A DNA stretch of 64,000 bases from CAYMEK01 sp964389305 (GCA_964389305.1 CAYMEK010000013.1:1-64000); one strand, 5' to 3'. Numbered from the stretch's first letter, positions 1-8,279 are shown. Notes: generated from the letters alone by a model not told the origin. Program-made: numbers and translations.

Positions 1-1
1 G

Positions 2-505
2 ATCGTCATGGACGAGGGCACCTGCATGGTCGAGGTGGCCCGCTACTTCATCCACTTCACCCAGGAAGAGTCCTGCGGCAAGTGCACGCCCTGCCGGGAG
101 GGCACCTGGCACATGTTCAACATCCTCGAGGACATCACGCAGGGCAGGGGAAAGGAGGGCGACATCGAGCTGCTGGCGAAGATAGGCAGGCAGATCAAGG
201 AAACGGCCCTGTGCGGCCTGGGAAACACCGCCCCCAATCCGGTCCTGACCACGATTCGCTACTTCCGGGAGGAATACGAAGCGCATATCCGGGACAAGCG
301 CTGCCCGGCCGGGGTCTGCAAGGCTCTGATTACCTATTCGATCGATCCCGAAGAGTGCACGGGCTGCACCGCCTGCGCCCGCAACTGCCCGGTAAGCTGT
401 ATTTCCGGCGAGCGCAAGCAGACCCACGTGATCAACCAGGAGCTGTGCATCAAGTGCGGGATGTGCTACAGCGTATGCAATTTCAACGCGGTGAGGATAC
501 AATGA
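2..505 (+). CDS. NuoF/HndC-type NADH-binding diaphorase subunit, C-terminal part
   Basis: Partial: the frame is open to the left edge. The visible part carries ESCGKCTPCREG, the 4Fe-4S motif of NuoF/HoxF/HndC NADH-binding subunits, with the fourth cysteine in TALCGLGNTAPNP. It is followed by a C-terminal two-cluster ferredoxin module (CTGCTACARNCP and CIKCGMCYSVCN). Such subunits pass electrons between NAD(P)H and Fe-S partners in the cytoplasm, in bifurcating hydrogenases, formate dehydrogenases and related complexes. Which complex this belongs to cannot be told, because the upstream genes lie outside the window and no hydrogenase catalytic subunit follows. The stop overlaps the next start, so the two are probably translationally coupled. 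Confidence 0.88.
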   Translation: MVMDEGTCMVEVARYFIHFTQEESCGKCTPCREGTWHMFNILEDITQGRGKEGDIELLAKIGRQIKETALCGLGNTAPNPVLTTIRYFREEYEAHIRDKRCPAGVCKALITYSIDPEECTGCTACARNCPVSCISGERKQTHVINQELCIKCGMCYSVCNFNAVRIQ

Positions 506-1113
506 TGGCGAAGATAACAATCGACGGCAGGGAGCTGGAGTTCGACGAAACGCTGACGATTCTCGAGGCGGCTCGGAGGCTGAAAATAAGGATTCCCACG
601 CTTTGCCACAACGAGCACCTCAGCCCTTACGGGGGCTGCCGCATCTGCCTGGTGGAGGCATCCTCCCAGGCGGCCCCGGACCGCAGCCGGCTCGTTCCCG
701 CCTGCTCCTCCCCTGCCGCCGACGGCCTGGTGGTGGCCACCGGCTCCGAGCGGGTGCTGGCCGCGCGCCGCTTCATCATCGAGCTGCTCCTGTCCCGCTG
801 CCCCGACGCGCAGCAGATACGGAGCCTGGCCGCGGAGCTGGGCGTGAGCCCGGACGGACCCGGTCTGGACGTGGTGGGCCGCTACCTGCTGCACCGGGCG
901 CCGAAGCGGGAGCATACCAACTGTATCCTCTGCGGCCTCTGCGTAAGGGTCTGCCAGCAGATACCGGAGCGCTACGCCCTGAGCTTCAAGGATCGGGGAA
1001 TCGCCCGCAAGGCGACCTCCCCTTTCGAGAAGGTAGCCGAGAGCTGTATCGGCTGCGGTTCCTGCGCCTACGTCTGTCCGACCCAGACGATCACCATCGA
1101 GGAAGCCGGCTGA
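502..1113 (+). CDS. 2Fe-2S/4Fe-4S electron-transfer subunit (HoxU/NuoG N-terminal type)
   Basis: A 203-residue protein starting at tandem ATGs that overlap the preceding stop, with GGTGAGG just upstream. An N-terminal 2Fe-2S ferredoxin fold carries Cys in LCHNEHLSPYGGCRICLVE plus a later LVPAC. It is followed by two 4Fe-4S motifs, CILCGLCVRVC and CIGCGSCAYVCP. The His-Cys3 cluster motif usual in full HoxU/NuoG is not visible; the corresponding stretch reads LLLSRCPDAQ. It probably relays electrons from the NADH-binding subunit to an unseen acceptor. A longer reading of the same frame starting further upstream lies antiphase to the diaphorase gene and is a shadow. Confidence 0.85.
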   Translation: MMAKITIDGRELEFDETLTILEAARRLKIRIPTLCHNEHLSPYGGCRICLVEASSQAAPDRSRLVPACSSPAADGLVVATGSERVLAARRFIIELLLSRCPDAQQIRSLAAELGVSPDGPGLDVVGRYLLHRAPKREHTNCILCGLCVRVCQQIPERYALSFKDRGIARKATSPFEKVAESCIGCGSCAYVCPTQTITIEEAG

Positions 1114-1148
1114 GACGGCGTGGTAATAAAAAAGGGGGGGCTTGAGGC

Positions 1149-2543
1149 GTGAGCATGCAGGCGGCGGCCATCCTGAAGCAGGATCTGAAGGGCAAGATCC
1201 GCTGGTTCATTACTCTGCGCTGGTTGGCCGCCGCCGGGCTCGCCCTCGCGATCAGCGGGGCGAGGTTTGTTCTTCACGTACCGCTGCCTCTTCTGCCCCT
1301 GTACCTGGGAAACGCCCTTCTGATCCTGTACAACGGTATTTGCTACCTGATCAACCGCCGCCTGCAGACGGCAATCGATTCGCCCGCCTGGATCGACCGA
1401 GCCCACCGGCTGGCCAACGTCCAGGTTTTACTCGATCTGAGCCTGCTTACCTACCTGATCCATTACTCCGGCGGCTTGGAAAACCCGTTCTCTTTCTACT
1501 ACATTTTCCACATGATCATGTCCAGCATCCTGCTGACCAATCGCTCCGCCTATCTTCAGGCCACGTTTGCCGTCCTGCTGTTCGGCCTGGTGATGGCAGG
1601 CGAGAACTTCGGAGCGCTGCCCCACTATTCGCTGTCCGGAGCGGTGACCGAGCAGCCGGAGTTTACGGGCACGGTCTTCCTGGGACGTTTCCTGGCCTTC
1701 TCTTCCACATTATACATCGCCGTGTACCTGACCACGACTATTGTCAACAAGCTGCGCCAGCGGGAACGGGAGCTGGAGGTCTCGAACGATCTTCTGGCCG
1801 AGCAGGACCGGCTGAAATCAAGATACGTTATGACCGTGTCCCACGATATCCAGTCCTCCCTTGCGGCCATCGAGAGCTGCCTGAAAACTGTCCTCGACGG
1901 CTTCACCGGTGGGTTGGGTGAAAAGACACAGGAGTTGATTCAGCGGGCCGCGGTCCGCAGCCAGAGCTTGCTGCGTTTCGTTCGCGACCTTCTCGACGTT
2001 TCCCGCATGCGCGCCGAGGGGGAAATCCGGAGGGAGCGGGTGGATCTGCTGGAGCTGATTGAGAAGCAGGCCGGGTTGTTGCGGGAGCAAATAGAGGAGA
2101 AAGCGCTCAGCTTCACCTTGAACAGTCGGTGCGGCAGGCCGATCCTGTACGCCAACCGGACATCTATCGAGCAACTGATAGACAACCTGCTCGGTAACGC
2201 GGTACGCTACACCGGTGAAGCCGGGAAGGTTACCATCACGGTTGCCGCCGGCGAAAAAAAAGGCACCGTGGAGGTAAGTGTCGCCGACACCGGAATCGGT
2301 ATCTCTGCGCACAGCCTTCCCCATATATTCGAAGATTTCTACCGGGCCTCCAATGCCAAAGCGTTCATGGAGAGCGGGACGGGTCTTGGTTTGGCTATCG
2401 CGAAGGAGATTGTGGAGCTGCACGGCGGCCGGATCGGAGTGGAGAGCGAGGAGAACAAGGGAACCCGGTTCTTTTTTACCCTGCCGCTTGGCACCGATTC
2501 CCTCGAGCTCAGGCAGCCTAAAAAGGTGGAGCATAAATTATGA
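1149..2543 (+). CDS. membrane sensor histidine kinase, RegB-like with GGxxNPF motif
   Basis: A 464-residue protein with about six N-terminal membrane segments (roughly residues 18-200), a short helix, then a cytoplasmic kinase. The phosphoacceptor is SHDIQ, the N box is LIDNLLGNAVRYT, and G boxes are DTGIGIS and GTGLGLAIAKEI. Residues 108-114 read GGLENPF, matching the GGxxNPF heptapeptide conserved in RegB/PrrB redox kinases, where it is implicated in quinone sensing. No redox cysteine is seen in the linker. The start is GTG at 1149, with ATG at 1155 as an alternative; a G-rich ribosome site precedes it. It overlaps the following prenyl synthase by ATGA. No response regulator gene is adjacent. 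The quinone-sensing role is inference from the motif and neighbours. Confidence 0.85.
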   Translation: MSMQAAAILKQDLKGKIRWFITLRWLAAAGLALAISGARFVLHVPLPLLPLYLGNALLILYNGICYLINRRLQTAIDSPAWIDRAHRLANVQVLLDLSLLTYLIHYSGGLENPFSFYYIFHMIMSSILLTNRSAYLQATFAVLLFGLVMAGENFGALPHYSLSGAVTEQPEFTGTVFLGRFLAFSSTLYIAVYLTTTIVNKLRQRERELEVSNDLLAEQDRLKSRYVMTVSHDIQSSLAAIESCLKTVLDGFTGGLGEKTQELIQRAAVRSQSLLRFVRDLLDVSRMRAEGEIRRERVDLLELIEKQAGLLREQIEEKALSFTLNSRCGRPILYANRTSIEQLIDNLLGNAVRYTGEAGKVTITVAAGEKKGTVEVSVADTGIGISAHSLPHIFEDFYRASNAKAFMESGTGLGLAIAKEIVELHGGRIGVESEENKGTRFFFTLPLGTDSLELRQPKKVEHKL

Positions 2544-3412
2544 CCGGTAAGGATGTATTCAGGTCGATTTCCGGGCACCTGGAACGCGTGGAGAAGGAAA
2601 TCAGGATCCAGGCCGACCTGATCGTGGAGAGCTGGCGTCAGGACGGCTGCCAGGGCGAACACCTGGATCGGGCCGTACGCCACCTGTTGGAAAAGCCGGG
2701 CAAGATGCTGCGGCCCGCTCTTGTGCTGCTTTCGGCAGGAATGGTCGGGCGCGCTGCGGTCGACTTCGATTCTTCGCTCATCAAGCTGGCCACGGCGGTG
2801 GAGCTGATCCACTCCGCCTCCCTGATCCATGACGACATCATCGATGACGAGCAGCTTCGCAGAGGCGAGATCGCCCTGCACAGGCTGCACGGAAACCACA
2901 CTGCGGTGCTGGTGGGAGACGTCCTGTACGCCCAATCATTTTCCCTGATCACCGATTTGAGGCTGCCCCAATGGAACCGCCACCTGGCCATCTACCGGCT
3001 TTTTTGCGATACCACCCGCAACATGTGTTTGGGCGAGATCGCCGAGCAACGCGTGATCGCCGGCAAGATATCATTGAGCTTTCCCGATTATCTGCACATC
3101 CTGAAGAACAAAACGGCCGTGCTCATGTCGGCCTGCTGCGAGAGCGGCGCCATTCTGGCCGGGGCCGAGGAGGAGATTGCTAAAAAGCTGGCTCGCTTCG
3201 GGCTCGCCTTCGGACTGGCTTTTCAACTGCTCGACGATCATAATGACCGGGACGCTCTGATCCAGGAGCCGGTGGATATCGTGGAGAAAGCCATGGAGCA
3301 GATAGTCCAAGCCCGCTCGATTCTCGACGACCTGGGCGGCGGCGTGTATAACCGGGAGTTGGCCCTGGCTTGCGAGATCTTGTCCCAGAGCGTCCGGGTC
3401 CCCGGGGGCTGA
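2540..3412 (+). CDS. polyprenyl diphosphate synthase (trans-isoprenyl type)
   Basis: A 290-residue all-alpha isoprenyl synthase. The first aspartate-rich motif is in LIHDDIIDDE and the second in FQLLDDHND; GKMLRPALVLL is the usual substrate-binding stretch. It condenses isopentenyl units into a long prenyl chain, as used for quinone side chains or lipid carriers. The family (IspB/HepT) usually runs near 320 residues, so this is slightly short at the C end. Its ATG lies inside the stop of the sensor kinase gene, so the two are almost certainly made together. Chain length cannot be read from sequence alone. Confidence 0.85.
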   Translation: MTGKDVFRSISGHLERVEKEIRIQADLIVESWRQDGCQGEHLDRAVRHLLEKPGKMLRPALVLLSAGMVGRAAVDFDSSLIKLATAVELIHSASLIHDDIIDDEQLRRGEIALHRLHGNHTAVLVGDVLYAQSFSLITDLRLPQWNRHLAIYRLFCDTTRNMCLGEIAEQRVIAGKISLSFPDYLHILKNKTAVLMSACCESGAILAGAEEEIAKKLARFGLAFGLAFQLLDDHNDRDALIQEPVDIVEKAMEQIVQARSILDDLGGGVYNRELALACEILSQSVRVPGG

Positions 3413-3471
3413 ATACCGGAAGCACAATATTAATCCCGGTGCAAACCCGATCCGACAGCAGGAGACAGCGG

Positions 3472-4209
3472 TCAGAGAATCCATTTCCGCTTGACATTCC
3501 TGAGGCTCAAGGCAAACAAAGCAACGCAGAAGGCGGCCAGTACTCCCAGATCGAGGGCGTACGGCATGGTGTTTCCGGCCTGGATGGATCCGCGCACAAC
3601 GTCCACACCGTAAGTCAAAGGCAGCGCATACGAGAGAGGTCGTAGGAAGACGGGCAATTGCTTCACGGGGAGAAACAATCCACACAGGAATATCATCGGA
3701 AATCGCAGAAAATTGGAGAAGGTCTGAGCCTCGAATACCTCGCTGACCGCAACCGCAATAAAGAGCCCCAAGAAAGCACAAGCCACGGCGATCATCGTGA
3801 CAGCGAGAAAAAAGACGCCCCAGGCTACCCGGGACAAATCGACGACCAAAGCGGCCAGGGCAACCGGTACGAACGCATTCACGACGCCGAACAGAATAGC
3901 ACCACCGGTCTTGGCAAGCATCAATAGTCTCAATGGGATTGGAGCCAGCAGCAGGCGCTCAAACGACCGGTTTTTCTTCTCGAAGGTGACCGTCACGGCC
4001 AACATCGAGGTGGTGCCGAAGAGTACAGACACAGCCACTACGCCGGGGAGCACGGACCCGATGCTTTCCAGGCCGCTTCCGGACTTGATGAAAAACATGG
4101 CCGTCCAGGCAAGCGGAAAGATCAATCCCCAGCTTATGTTGGGAGGCTTGAGATAGTAGGCCCTCAGGTCCTTGAGCAGGATGTTCCAGAAAGCGATACG
4201 CCGTTTCAT
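3472..4209 (-). CDS. ABC-2 type transporter permease
   Basis: A 245-residue protein with six predicted membrane segments and the ABC-2 fold; FERLLLAPIPLRLLMLAKTGGAILFG is the typical cytoplasmic coupling region and FLRFPMIFLCGLFLPVKQLP a late hydrophobic one. It is the membrane half of an efflux system. Its start overlaps the stop of the ATPase gene, and the set lies behind an ArsR regulator and an AhpD-like gene. The substrate is unknown; drugs, metals or lipids are all possible. Confidence 0.86.
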   Translation of the reverse strand: MKRRIAFWNILLKDLRAYYLKPPNISWGLIFPLAWTAMFFIKSGSGLESIGSVLPGVVAVSVLFGTTSMLAVTVTFEKKNRSFERLLLAPIPLRLLMLAKTGGAILFGVVNAFVPVALAALVVDLSRVAWGVFFLAVTMIAVACAFLGLFIAVAVSEVFEAQTFSNFLRFPMIFLCGLFLPVKQLPVFLRPLSYALPLTYGVDVVRGSIQAGNTMPYALDLGVLAAFCVALFALSLRNVKRKWIL

Positions 4210-5222
4210 ACCGCACCTCCCGCCTTTTCCTTATCCTTTTTCATGGCTTCTGCCTCGATTCCCGTAACCCGGACGAAGATATCCTCCAGGGAGGGTCGAA
4301 TCCTTCGGGCTTCGAATACTTCGATCCCCTGCCCGCCCAGAAAAGCGGCCAAAGGACCGACCTGGATAGGCTGCGCCGATTCGGCCCGAAGCTCGCCGCG
4401 GACGCCTGTCCTGAAGTTGATGTGCGGAAATCTTGCGGCAAGACTTTCACCCAAGCCTGACGGAGTACGCTGAACAATCAGCAGAATGGCGTGCCTGTCC
4501 TGGATCGGCTGCATCAGTGCGGCTACCGTGTCGATCCTCACGATGCCGCCGGAGACGATAAAGGCGATGCGCTCGCAGAGCCGCTCGGCCTCCTCGATGT
4601 AGTGAGTAGTGAGAAAAACGGTCGTCCCGGCTCCATGCAGATCTACAATCAGTTGGCGGATCTGCCTGGCGCTGGCCACGTCGATGCCCGTAGTAGGCTC
4701 GTCCAGGAATAAAACCTGCGGCCGGTGAATGATCCCGGCCGCAATGGTGAGCTTACGCTTCATGCCCTTGGAATAACTCCCGAACCTACGTCTCGCCGCC
4801 TGGGAGAGGGCGAAGCGCTGCAGAAGCTCGCGGGCCCGCAGGCGGCGTTCCGCCGCTCCCAGGCCGTATAGGGCTGCGCAGAAACACAGATTATCGAAGC
4901 CGCTCAGCTCCGGGTAGAGGTTGCTCTCGTCCGGTACCACCCCGATAAGGTGCTGGGCCGCCTTGGGGCTGCCGGTGCAGTCAATGCCCCCAATGCGGAC
5001 TGTTCCGGCGTCGGGCCGCGCCAGTCCAGCCAGGATGTTGATCGTAGTGGTCTTTCCCGCGCCGTTAGGCCCGAGAAAGCCAAAAAGCTCGCCGCGGCCG
5101 ACGGTGAACGAAATGCCGGCCAGCGCGGTAACCTCACCGAATCGCTTGCGGAGTTCGCTGACCTCCATGGCCGTCTCGACGGCCTCCCCGGATCTCTTTC
5201 CACGTCCACTCTCTGCAGCCAT
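4206..5222 (-). CDS. ABC transporter ATP-binding protein (DrrA/CcmA-like efflux type)
   Basis: With the start placed at 5222 the protein is 338 residues. Walker A is GPNGAGKTTT, the signature is FGSYSKGMKRK (S-G-x-x replaced by S-K-G-M), Walker B is VLFLDEPTTGID and the switch is LTTHYIEEAERL. A C-terminal domain of about 90 residues follows, as in DrrA-type ATPases. The frame is also open upstream to 5336, but that part is a low-complexity repeat overlapping the end of the previous gene, so ATG 5222 is preferred, 4 bases after that gene's stop with GGAGAG upstream. It energises the downstream permease. Confidence 0.87.
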   Translation of the reverse strand: MAAESGRGKRSGEAVETAMEVSELRKRFGEVTALAGISFTVGRGELFGFLGPNGAGKTTTINILAGLARPDAGTVRIGGIDCTGSPKAAQHLIGVVPDESNLYPELSGFDNLCFCAALYGLGAAERRLRARELLQRFALSQAARRRFGSYSKGMKRKLTIAAGIIHRPQVLFLDEPTTGIDVASARQIRQLIVDLHGAGTTVFLTTHYIEEAERLCERIAFIVSGGIVRIDTVAALMQPIQDRHAILLIVQRTPSGLGESLAARFPHINFRTGVRGELRAESAQPIQVGPLAAFLGGQGIEVFEARRIRPSLEDIFVRVTGIEAEAMKKDKEKAGGAV

Positions 5223-5226
5223 TGTT

Positions 5227-5766
5227 TCAGTCCCGCTCTCCACCGGCGTCGAAGATGTCGGCCTTCTGTCCTCTGGCCTGCTCTCCATCGGCCTGCTCCC
5301 CACCGGCATTGAAGATGTCGGCCGCCTGGTAGGCAACGTGCAGCATCGAGGTGTTGGAAATCATACCTGCGATCAAAAGGGTTTGCAGCACCTCGGTGGC
5401 GGTGGCGCCGGCGTTCTGCGCCCTTCGGGATTGAGCCCGGATGCAATTCGGCGACTTGAGGGCCGCGGCGGCAGATAGCGCAATCAGGAACCGCTCCCGA
5501 TCGGTCAGTGGGCCGCCCTCGAATAGCTGCTTACCGTAGTCCATGAACTTGCTGAGCACTCCCGGCCTTTTCGACATTACCACCAGGGGACCCGGCAGGA
5601 AACCTAGATTCTCCTGCATCTCAGCCAGAATCAGCTCTTCCTGCTTCATCAGGCACTCATGATCTCCATCCACCCCGTGGCAGCTCTTGATCTGCTCGGG
5701 CGAGCAGTCCTGCGGGCTGCTCTTCAAATTCTCCGGTCTCTGGCAGAAGGTGTTTGTCTCTTTCAT
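5227..5766 (-). CDS. carboxymuconolactone decarboxylase/AhpD-like protein
   Basis: A 179-residue protein starting at ATG 5766, chosen for a clean CGGAGG ribosome site upstream. The body matches the CMD/AhpD fold (LTDRERFLIALSAAA, then RRAQNAGATATEVLQTLLIAGM). The redox site normally reading CxxC-x3-H appears as SPNCIRAQ, so one cysteine and the histidine are absent and peroxidase-type activity is doubtful. The N-terminal 45 residues hold several extra cysteines (FCQ, DCSPEQ, SCHG, HECL). The C-terminal tail is a repeated ADIF[N/D]AGGE segment generated by a 60-bp duplication. It lies between arsR and the ABC genes and is probably co-transcribed with both. Confidence 0.75.
   Translation of the reverse strand: MKETNTFCQRPENLKSSPQDCSPEQIKSCHGVDGDHECLMKQEELILAEMQENLGFLPGPLVVMSKRPGVLSKFMDYGKQLFEGGPLTDRERFLIALSAAAALKSPNCIRAQSRRAQNAGATATEVLQTLLIAGMISNTSMLHVAYQAADIFNAGGEQADGEQARGQKADIFDAGGERD
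5241..5323. repeat. 60-bp tandem duplication at the CMD/ABC ATPase junction
   Basis: The 23-base segments 5241-5263 and 5301-5323 are nearly identical (two mismatches), exactly 60 bases apart, with GGCCTGCTC also repeated between them. Because 60 is a multiple of three, the copy keeps both overlapping frames open: it lengthens the CMD tail by about 20 residues and creates an apparent N-terminal extension for the ATPase. Confidence 0.8.
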
Positions 5767-5839
5767 ATTAACCTCCGTTAAATAAATTAAGCTTTTGCGC
5801 AATTACTTAGCTATAGAGTTAAAAAAAGCCCTCCTTATG

Positions 5840-6118
5840 TCACCTCCTCTCCAACAAATCCTTGGCCGCCTTGTTCCACTCCACCAATGTCGACTCATTG
5901 ACCCGGTAGTGGACGAAATACCCGTCCTTGTGGGATTCTACTACGCGGGCGTCTCGTAGCACCCGTAGATGCTGCGAGACAGCCGCCGGAGTCACTCCCA
6001 GGGCACACGCCAGGGCGTTCACGCAGAGGGGTCGTTGCTTGAGAAGCTCGACGATATGAACCCGCGTGTCCACAGAAAGAACCTTGAAGATACGCGCCAG
6101 GTTTTTCGAATCAACCAT
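5840..6118 (-). CDS. ArsR/SmtB-family transcriptional repressor
   Basis: A 92-residue winged-helix protein: FKVLSVDTRVHIVELL, the helix-turn-helix LACALGVTPAAVSQHLRVLRDARVV and the wing DGYFVHYRV. In classical ArsR the alpha-3 metal site is ELCVCDL; here the stretch is PLCVNALACAL, so only the first cysteine is kept and another has moved. The inducer is therefore unclear. ATG 6118 is chosen; a TTG five codons upstream is possible, and neither has a strong ribosome site. A strong promoter with an overlapping palindrome lies upstream. It probably represses itself and the CMD-ABC genes behind it. Confidence 0.82.
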   Translation of the reverse strand: MVDSKNLARIFKVLSVDTRVHIVELLKQRPLCVNALACALGVTPAAVSQHLRVLRDARVVESHKDGYFVHYRVNESTLVEWNKAAKDLLERR

Positions 6119-6144
6119 TGCGTAGCTACACAATCAAATATTTA

Positions 6145-6192
6145 ATTAAGTATTGATGCAGATACTTTAATACTTTTTCTCGCGGATGTCAA
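6145..6192 (-). promoter_or_regulatory. arsR promoter with overlapping operator palindrome
   Basis: Reading the minus strand, TTGACA (6192-6187), a 17-base spacer and TAAAGT (6169-6164) form a good sigma-70-type promoter. The inverted repeat ATTAAGTAT/ATACTTTAAT (6145-6153 and 6162-6171) covers the -10 and start region. The layout suits autorepression by the ArsR protein. Confidence 0.65.
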
Positions 6193-6303
6193 GTCGACGG
6201 CGAACTTTTCTCGGGTTTTTATTGAGAACATACATGGCGATGTTGAAGCCCAAACGGGCGGCCAAGAATCGAAAGAGAGGGATGCGGGTGGGAAAGGTGC
6301 GAT

Positions 6304-7305
6304 TCAGGCGGCGCCTGCCTGCTGCCGTTTCAAGAGGATTCTGCTTCGAATCGAATGTACGTATCCCGGCAGCATGATGGCAACAATCAGCAGGAAGCCG
6401 ACGACGATGTTCATCACTTTTCCGGGTACGTTGATCAGTCCCATACCGAATTTGAGGAACCCGATCAGGAAAATCCCGATGATCACCCCAAAGATGTTCC
6501 CCTTGCCTCCGGATATGGCCACTCCGCCCAGAACGACCGTGGTTATGATCTCCAGCTCCCAACCACTGGCGATATTGGGCCGGGTGCTTCCGATCCGGGA
6601 GGTTAGCAGCACCGCCGCCAGGCCGGACATCAGCCCGGAGAGAGAGAAAACGATCCAGCGGATGCGATTGACCGGAACCCCGGAGAAACGGGCGCTGGTG
6701 GCGTTGTTTCCTATGGCGTAGACCTTGCGCCCGAAAGTAGTCCTGTGTAGAAGCAGCCCGAATACGAGCGCCAGGAAGAGAAACAGAACAAGCTGAAAAG
6801 GGATAATTGTGTTGCCCACGTAGCCCTGGCCGAAAAAGGCGAAGGAATCCGGGTATTGCGTATAGGCCTGATCGCCCAAGACGGCGTAGGCAATGCCCCG
6901 AAACAGGGACATACTGCCGATGGTCACGGCGATCGCGGGAATCCCGAAGCGGGTTATGAGGAACCCATTCAGAGCCCCGGCGGCCATCCCCGAGCCCAGA
7001 CCAACTAAAACGACAACCCCGGTTCCCGCGCCGGATACCGAAGCCATACCCATGAACAGTGAGGAAAGGGCAATGATCCCGGCCACCGAAATGTCGATGT
7101 CCCCGCAGATGATCACGAAGATCATCGGCAGTGCCACCAGAGCCTTCTCCATGAAGTTGAAGGTAGTATCCAGAATGTTGAACAGGTCGAGGAAATAGGG
7201 CGAGAGATTTGCATTGACTGCTATGACGGCCAGGAAGATCAGAAAGAGGATGACTTCCCATTTCATCAGCAAATTGGCAAGCCACGCCTTCGGTTCGCGT
7301 CTCAT
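6304..7305 (-). CDS. rhaQ: rhamnose-type sugar ABC transporter permease (RhaQ-like)
   Basis: A 333-residue RbsC/AraH-type permease with about ten membrane helices; CGDIDISVAGIIALSS and GGVAISGGKGNIFGVIIGIF are conserved motifs of the family. It pairs with the permease upstream, whose stop it overlaps (TGATG). The gene order binding protein, ATPase, permease, permease matches the rhizobial rhaSTPQ rhamnose importer, and a mutarotase is encoded divergently, which is the basis for the rhamnose call. The P and Q labels are by order only. No clear terminator follows. Confidence 0.85.
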   Translation of the reverse strand: MRREPKAWLANLLMKWEVILFLIFLAVIAVNANLSPYFLDLFNILDTTFNFMEKALVALPMIFVIICGDIDISVAGIIALSSLFMGMASVSGAGTGVVVLVGLGSGMAAGALNGFLITRFGIPAIAVTIGSMSLFRGIAYAVLGDQAYTQYPDSFAFFGQGYVGNTIIPFQLVLFLFLALVFGLLLHRTTFGRKVYAIGNNATSARFSGVPVNRIRWIVFSLSGLMSGLAAVLLTSRIGSTRPNIASGWELEIITTVVLGGVAISGGKGNIFGVIIGIFLIGFLKFGMGLINVPGKVMNIVVGFLLIVAIMLPGYVHSIRSRILLKRQQAGAA

Positions 7306-8279
7306 CAGAGCTTTCTCTGCTGCAGCATGGCCAGCCGGTTGCGCCTGTCGACGAGGGTATTGGCCACAATCGCTACAATTATGACAAATCCCTGGATGCC
7401 CATCTGGTAGAACGGGGACAAGTTGATGACAGTCAATGCGTTGTTGACAGTACCAAGGAAGAGGGCGCCCAGAACCACGCCCAGGAGCGTTCCGGTGCCG
7501 CCCATTATGCTGACTCCGCCAATCACGCAGGCAGCTATGGTCTGCAGTTCGAAACCGTAAGCCGTTTCATTCTGAGCCGAGGCATAGCGAGCTACCCAGA
7601 GCAGGCCCGATAGGCCTACGATGATGCCACTCAAGGTAAACACCAGGTAGTTGATCTTTTTAAGATTTATACCTACGTATTGGGCGGCGGTTTTGTTTCC
7701 TCCGGCTCCGTAGATCTCCCTCCCGGTACGGCTCAGATTCAGGAACACGGCAAAGACCAGCACAACCAGCACGGCGGAGAGCAGGAGATTAGTCATCCCC
7801 AACGGCGTTCCTCTAGGCAACTCCCGAAACCCTTCGGTCATCTCATGAGCGCTGACCCACTCCCCCTTGCTGAGCACGAACACGAACCCCCTGTAGATGC
7901 TCATGGTACCCAGGGTGGTGATAATCGGCGGTATCCCGGCCAGGGAAACCAGAACGCCGTTGAAAGAGCCTAGAACAAATCCAATGGCCAGAGAGATCAA
8001 CACCACTACCAGGATGGGTATGTTGGGATAGTACTGGTTCAGCATCCCCACACTCATGCCCGACAGGGCGATGCCGGAGGCCACCGAAAGGTCTATCCCC
8101 CCGGTGATGATTACCATCATCTGTCCGATCGCCACCATGATCAGGATCGAAGTATCGTTCAGGATGTCGTACAGATTCCCGGGCTGGAAGAAATTGGGCG
8201 CCCGCAGCCTCACAGCCAGTAGGAGCAACAGCAGCAGGATGAAGAGGCTGAACTCTCTACGCCTCAGTAGCTCTTGCAT
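7305..8279 (-). CDS. rhaP: rhamnose-type sugar ABC transporter permease (RhaP-like)
   Basis: A 324-residue RbsC-type membrane permease. Motifs include ITGGIDLSVASGIALSG and GGVSIMGGTGTLLGVVLGAL. GAGGNKTAAQYVGI is the loop that contacts the ATPase in this family. A GAGGAAC ribosome site precedes ATG 8279. It forms a heteromeric channel with the downstream permease, and the distinct sequences of the two agree with the two-permease rhamnose systems rather than the single RbsC of ribose systems. Confidence 0.86.
   Translation of the reverse strand: MQELLRRREFSLFILLLLLLLAVRLRAPNFFQPGNLYDILNDTSILIMVAIGQMMVIITGGIDLSVASGIALSGMSVGMLNQYYPNIPILVVVLISLAIGFVLGSFNGVLVSLAGIPPIITTLGTMSIYRGFVFVLSKGEWVSAHEMTEGFRELPRGTPLGMTNLLLSAVLVVLVFAVFLNLSRTGREIYGAGGNKTAAQYVGINLKKINYLVFTLSGIIVGLSGLLWVARYASAQNETAYGFELQTIAACVIGGVSIMGGTGTLLGVVLGALFLGTVNNALTVINLSPFYQMGIQGFVIIVAIVANTLVDRRNRLAMLQQRKL

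Noticed and set aside
82..501. In-frame N-terminal extension of the 2Fe-2S protein gene upstream of 502
   Set aside because: It runs antiphase through the diaphorase gene with arginine/proline-rich composition; the protein homology begins at the tandem ATGs at 502.
3425..3480. B12-box-like sequence (CGGTGCAAACCCG then AGCAGGAGAC) after the prenyl synthase gene
   Set aside because: Lacks the remaining conserved cobalamin riboswitch core, and no plus-strand gene follows; the genes downstream are on the other strand.
5223..5336. Longer start for the ABC ATPase
   Set aside because: The extension is a low-complexity product of the 60-bp duplication inside the CMD gene; ATG 5222 follows the CMD stop directly.
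6167..7369. 400-codon minus-strand frame overlapping the permease rhaQ
   Set aside because: Shadow of the permease in another frame; its last 50 codons beyond 6304 gave no recognisable protein and no ribosome site.
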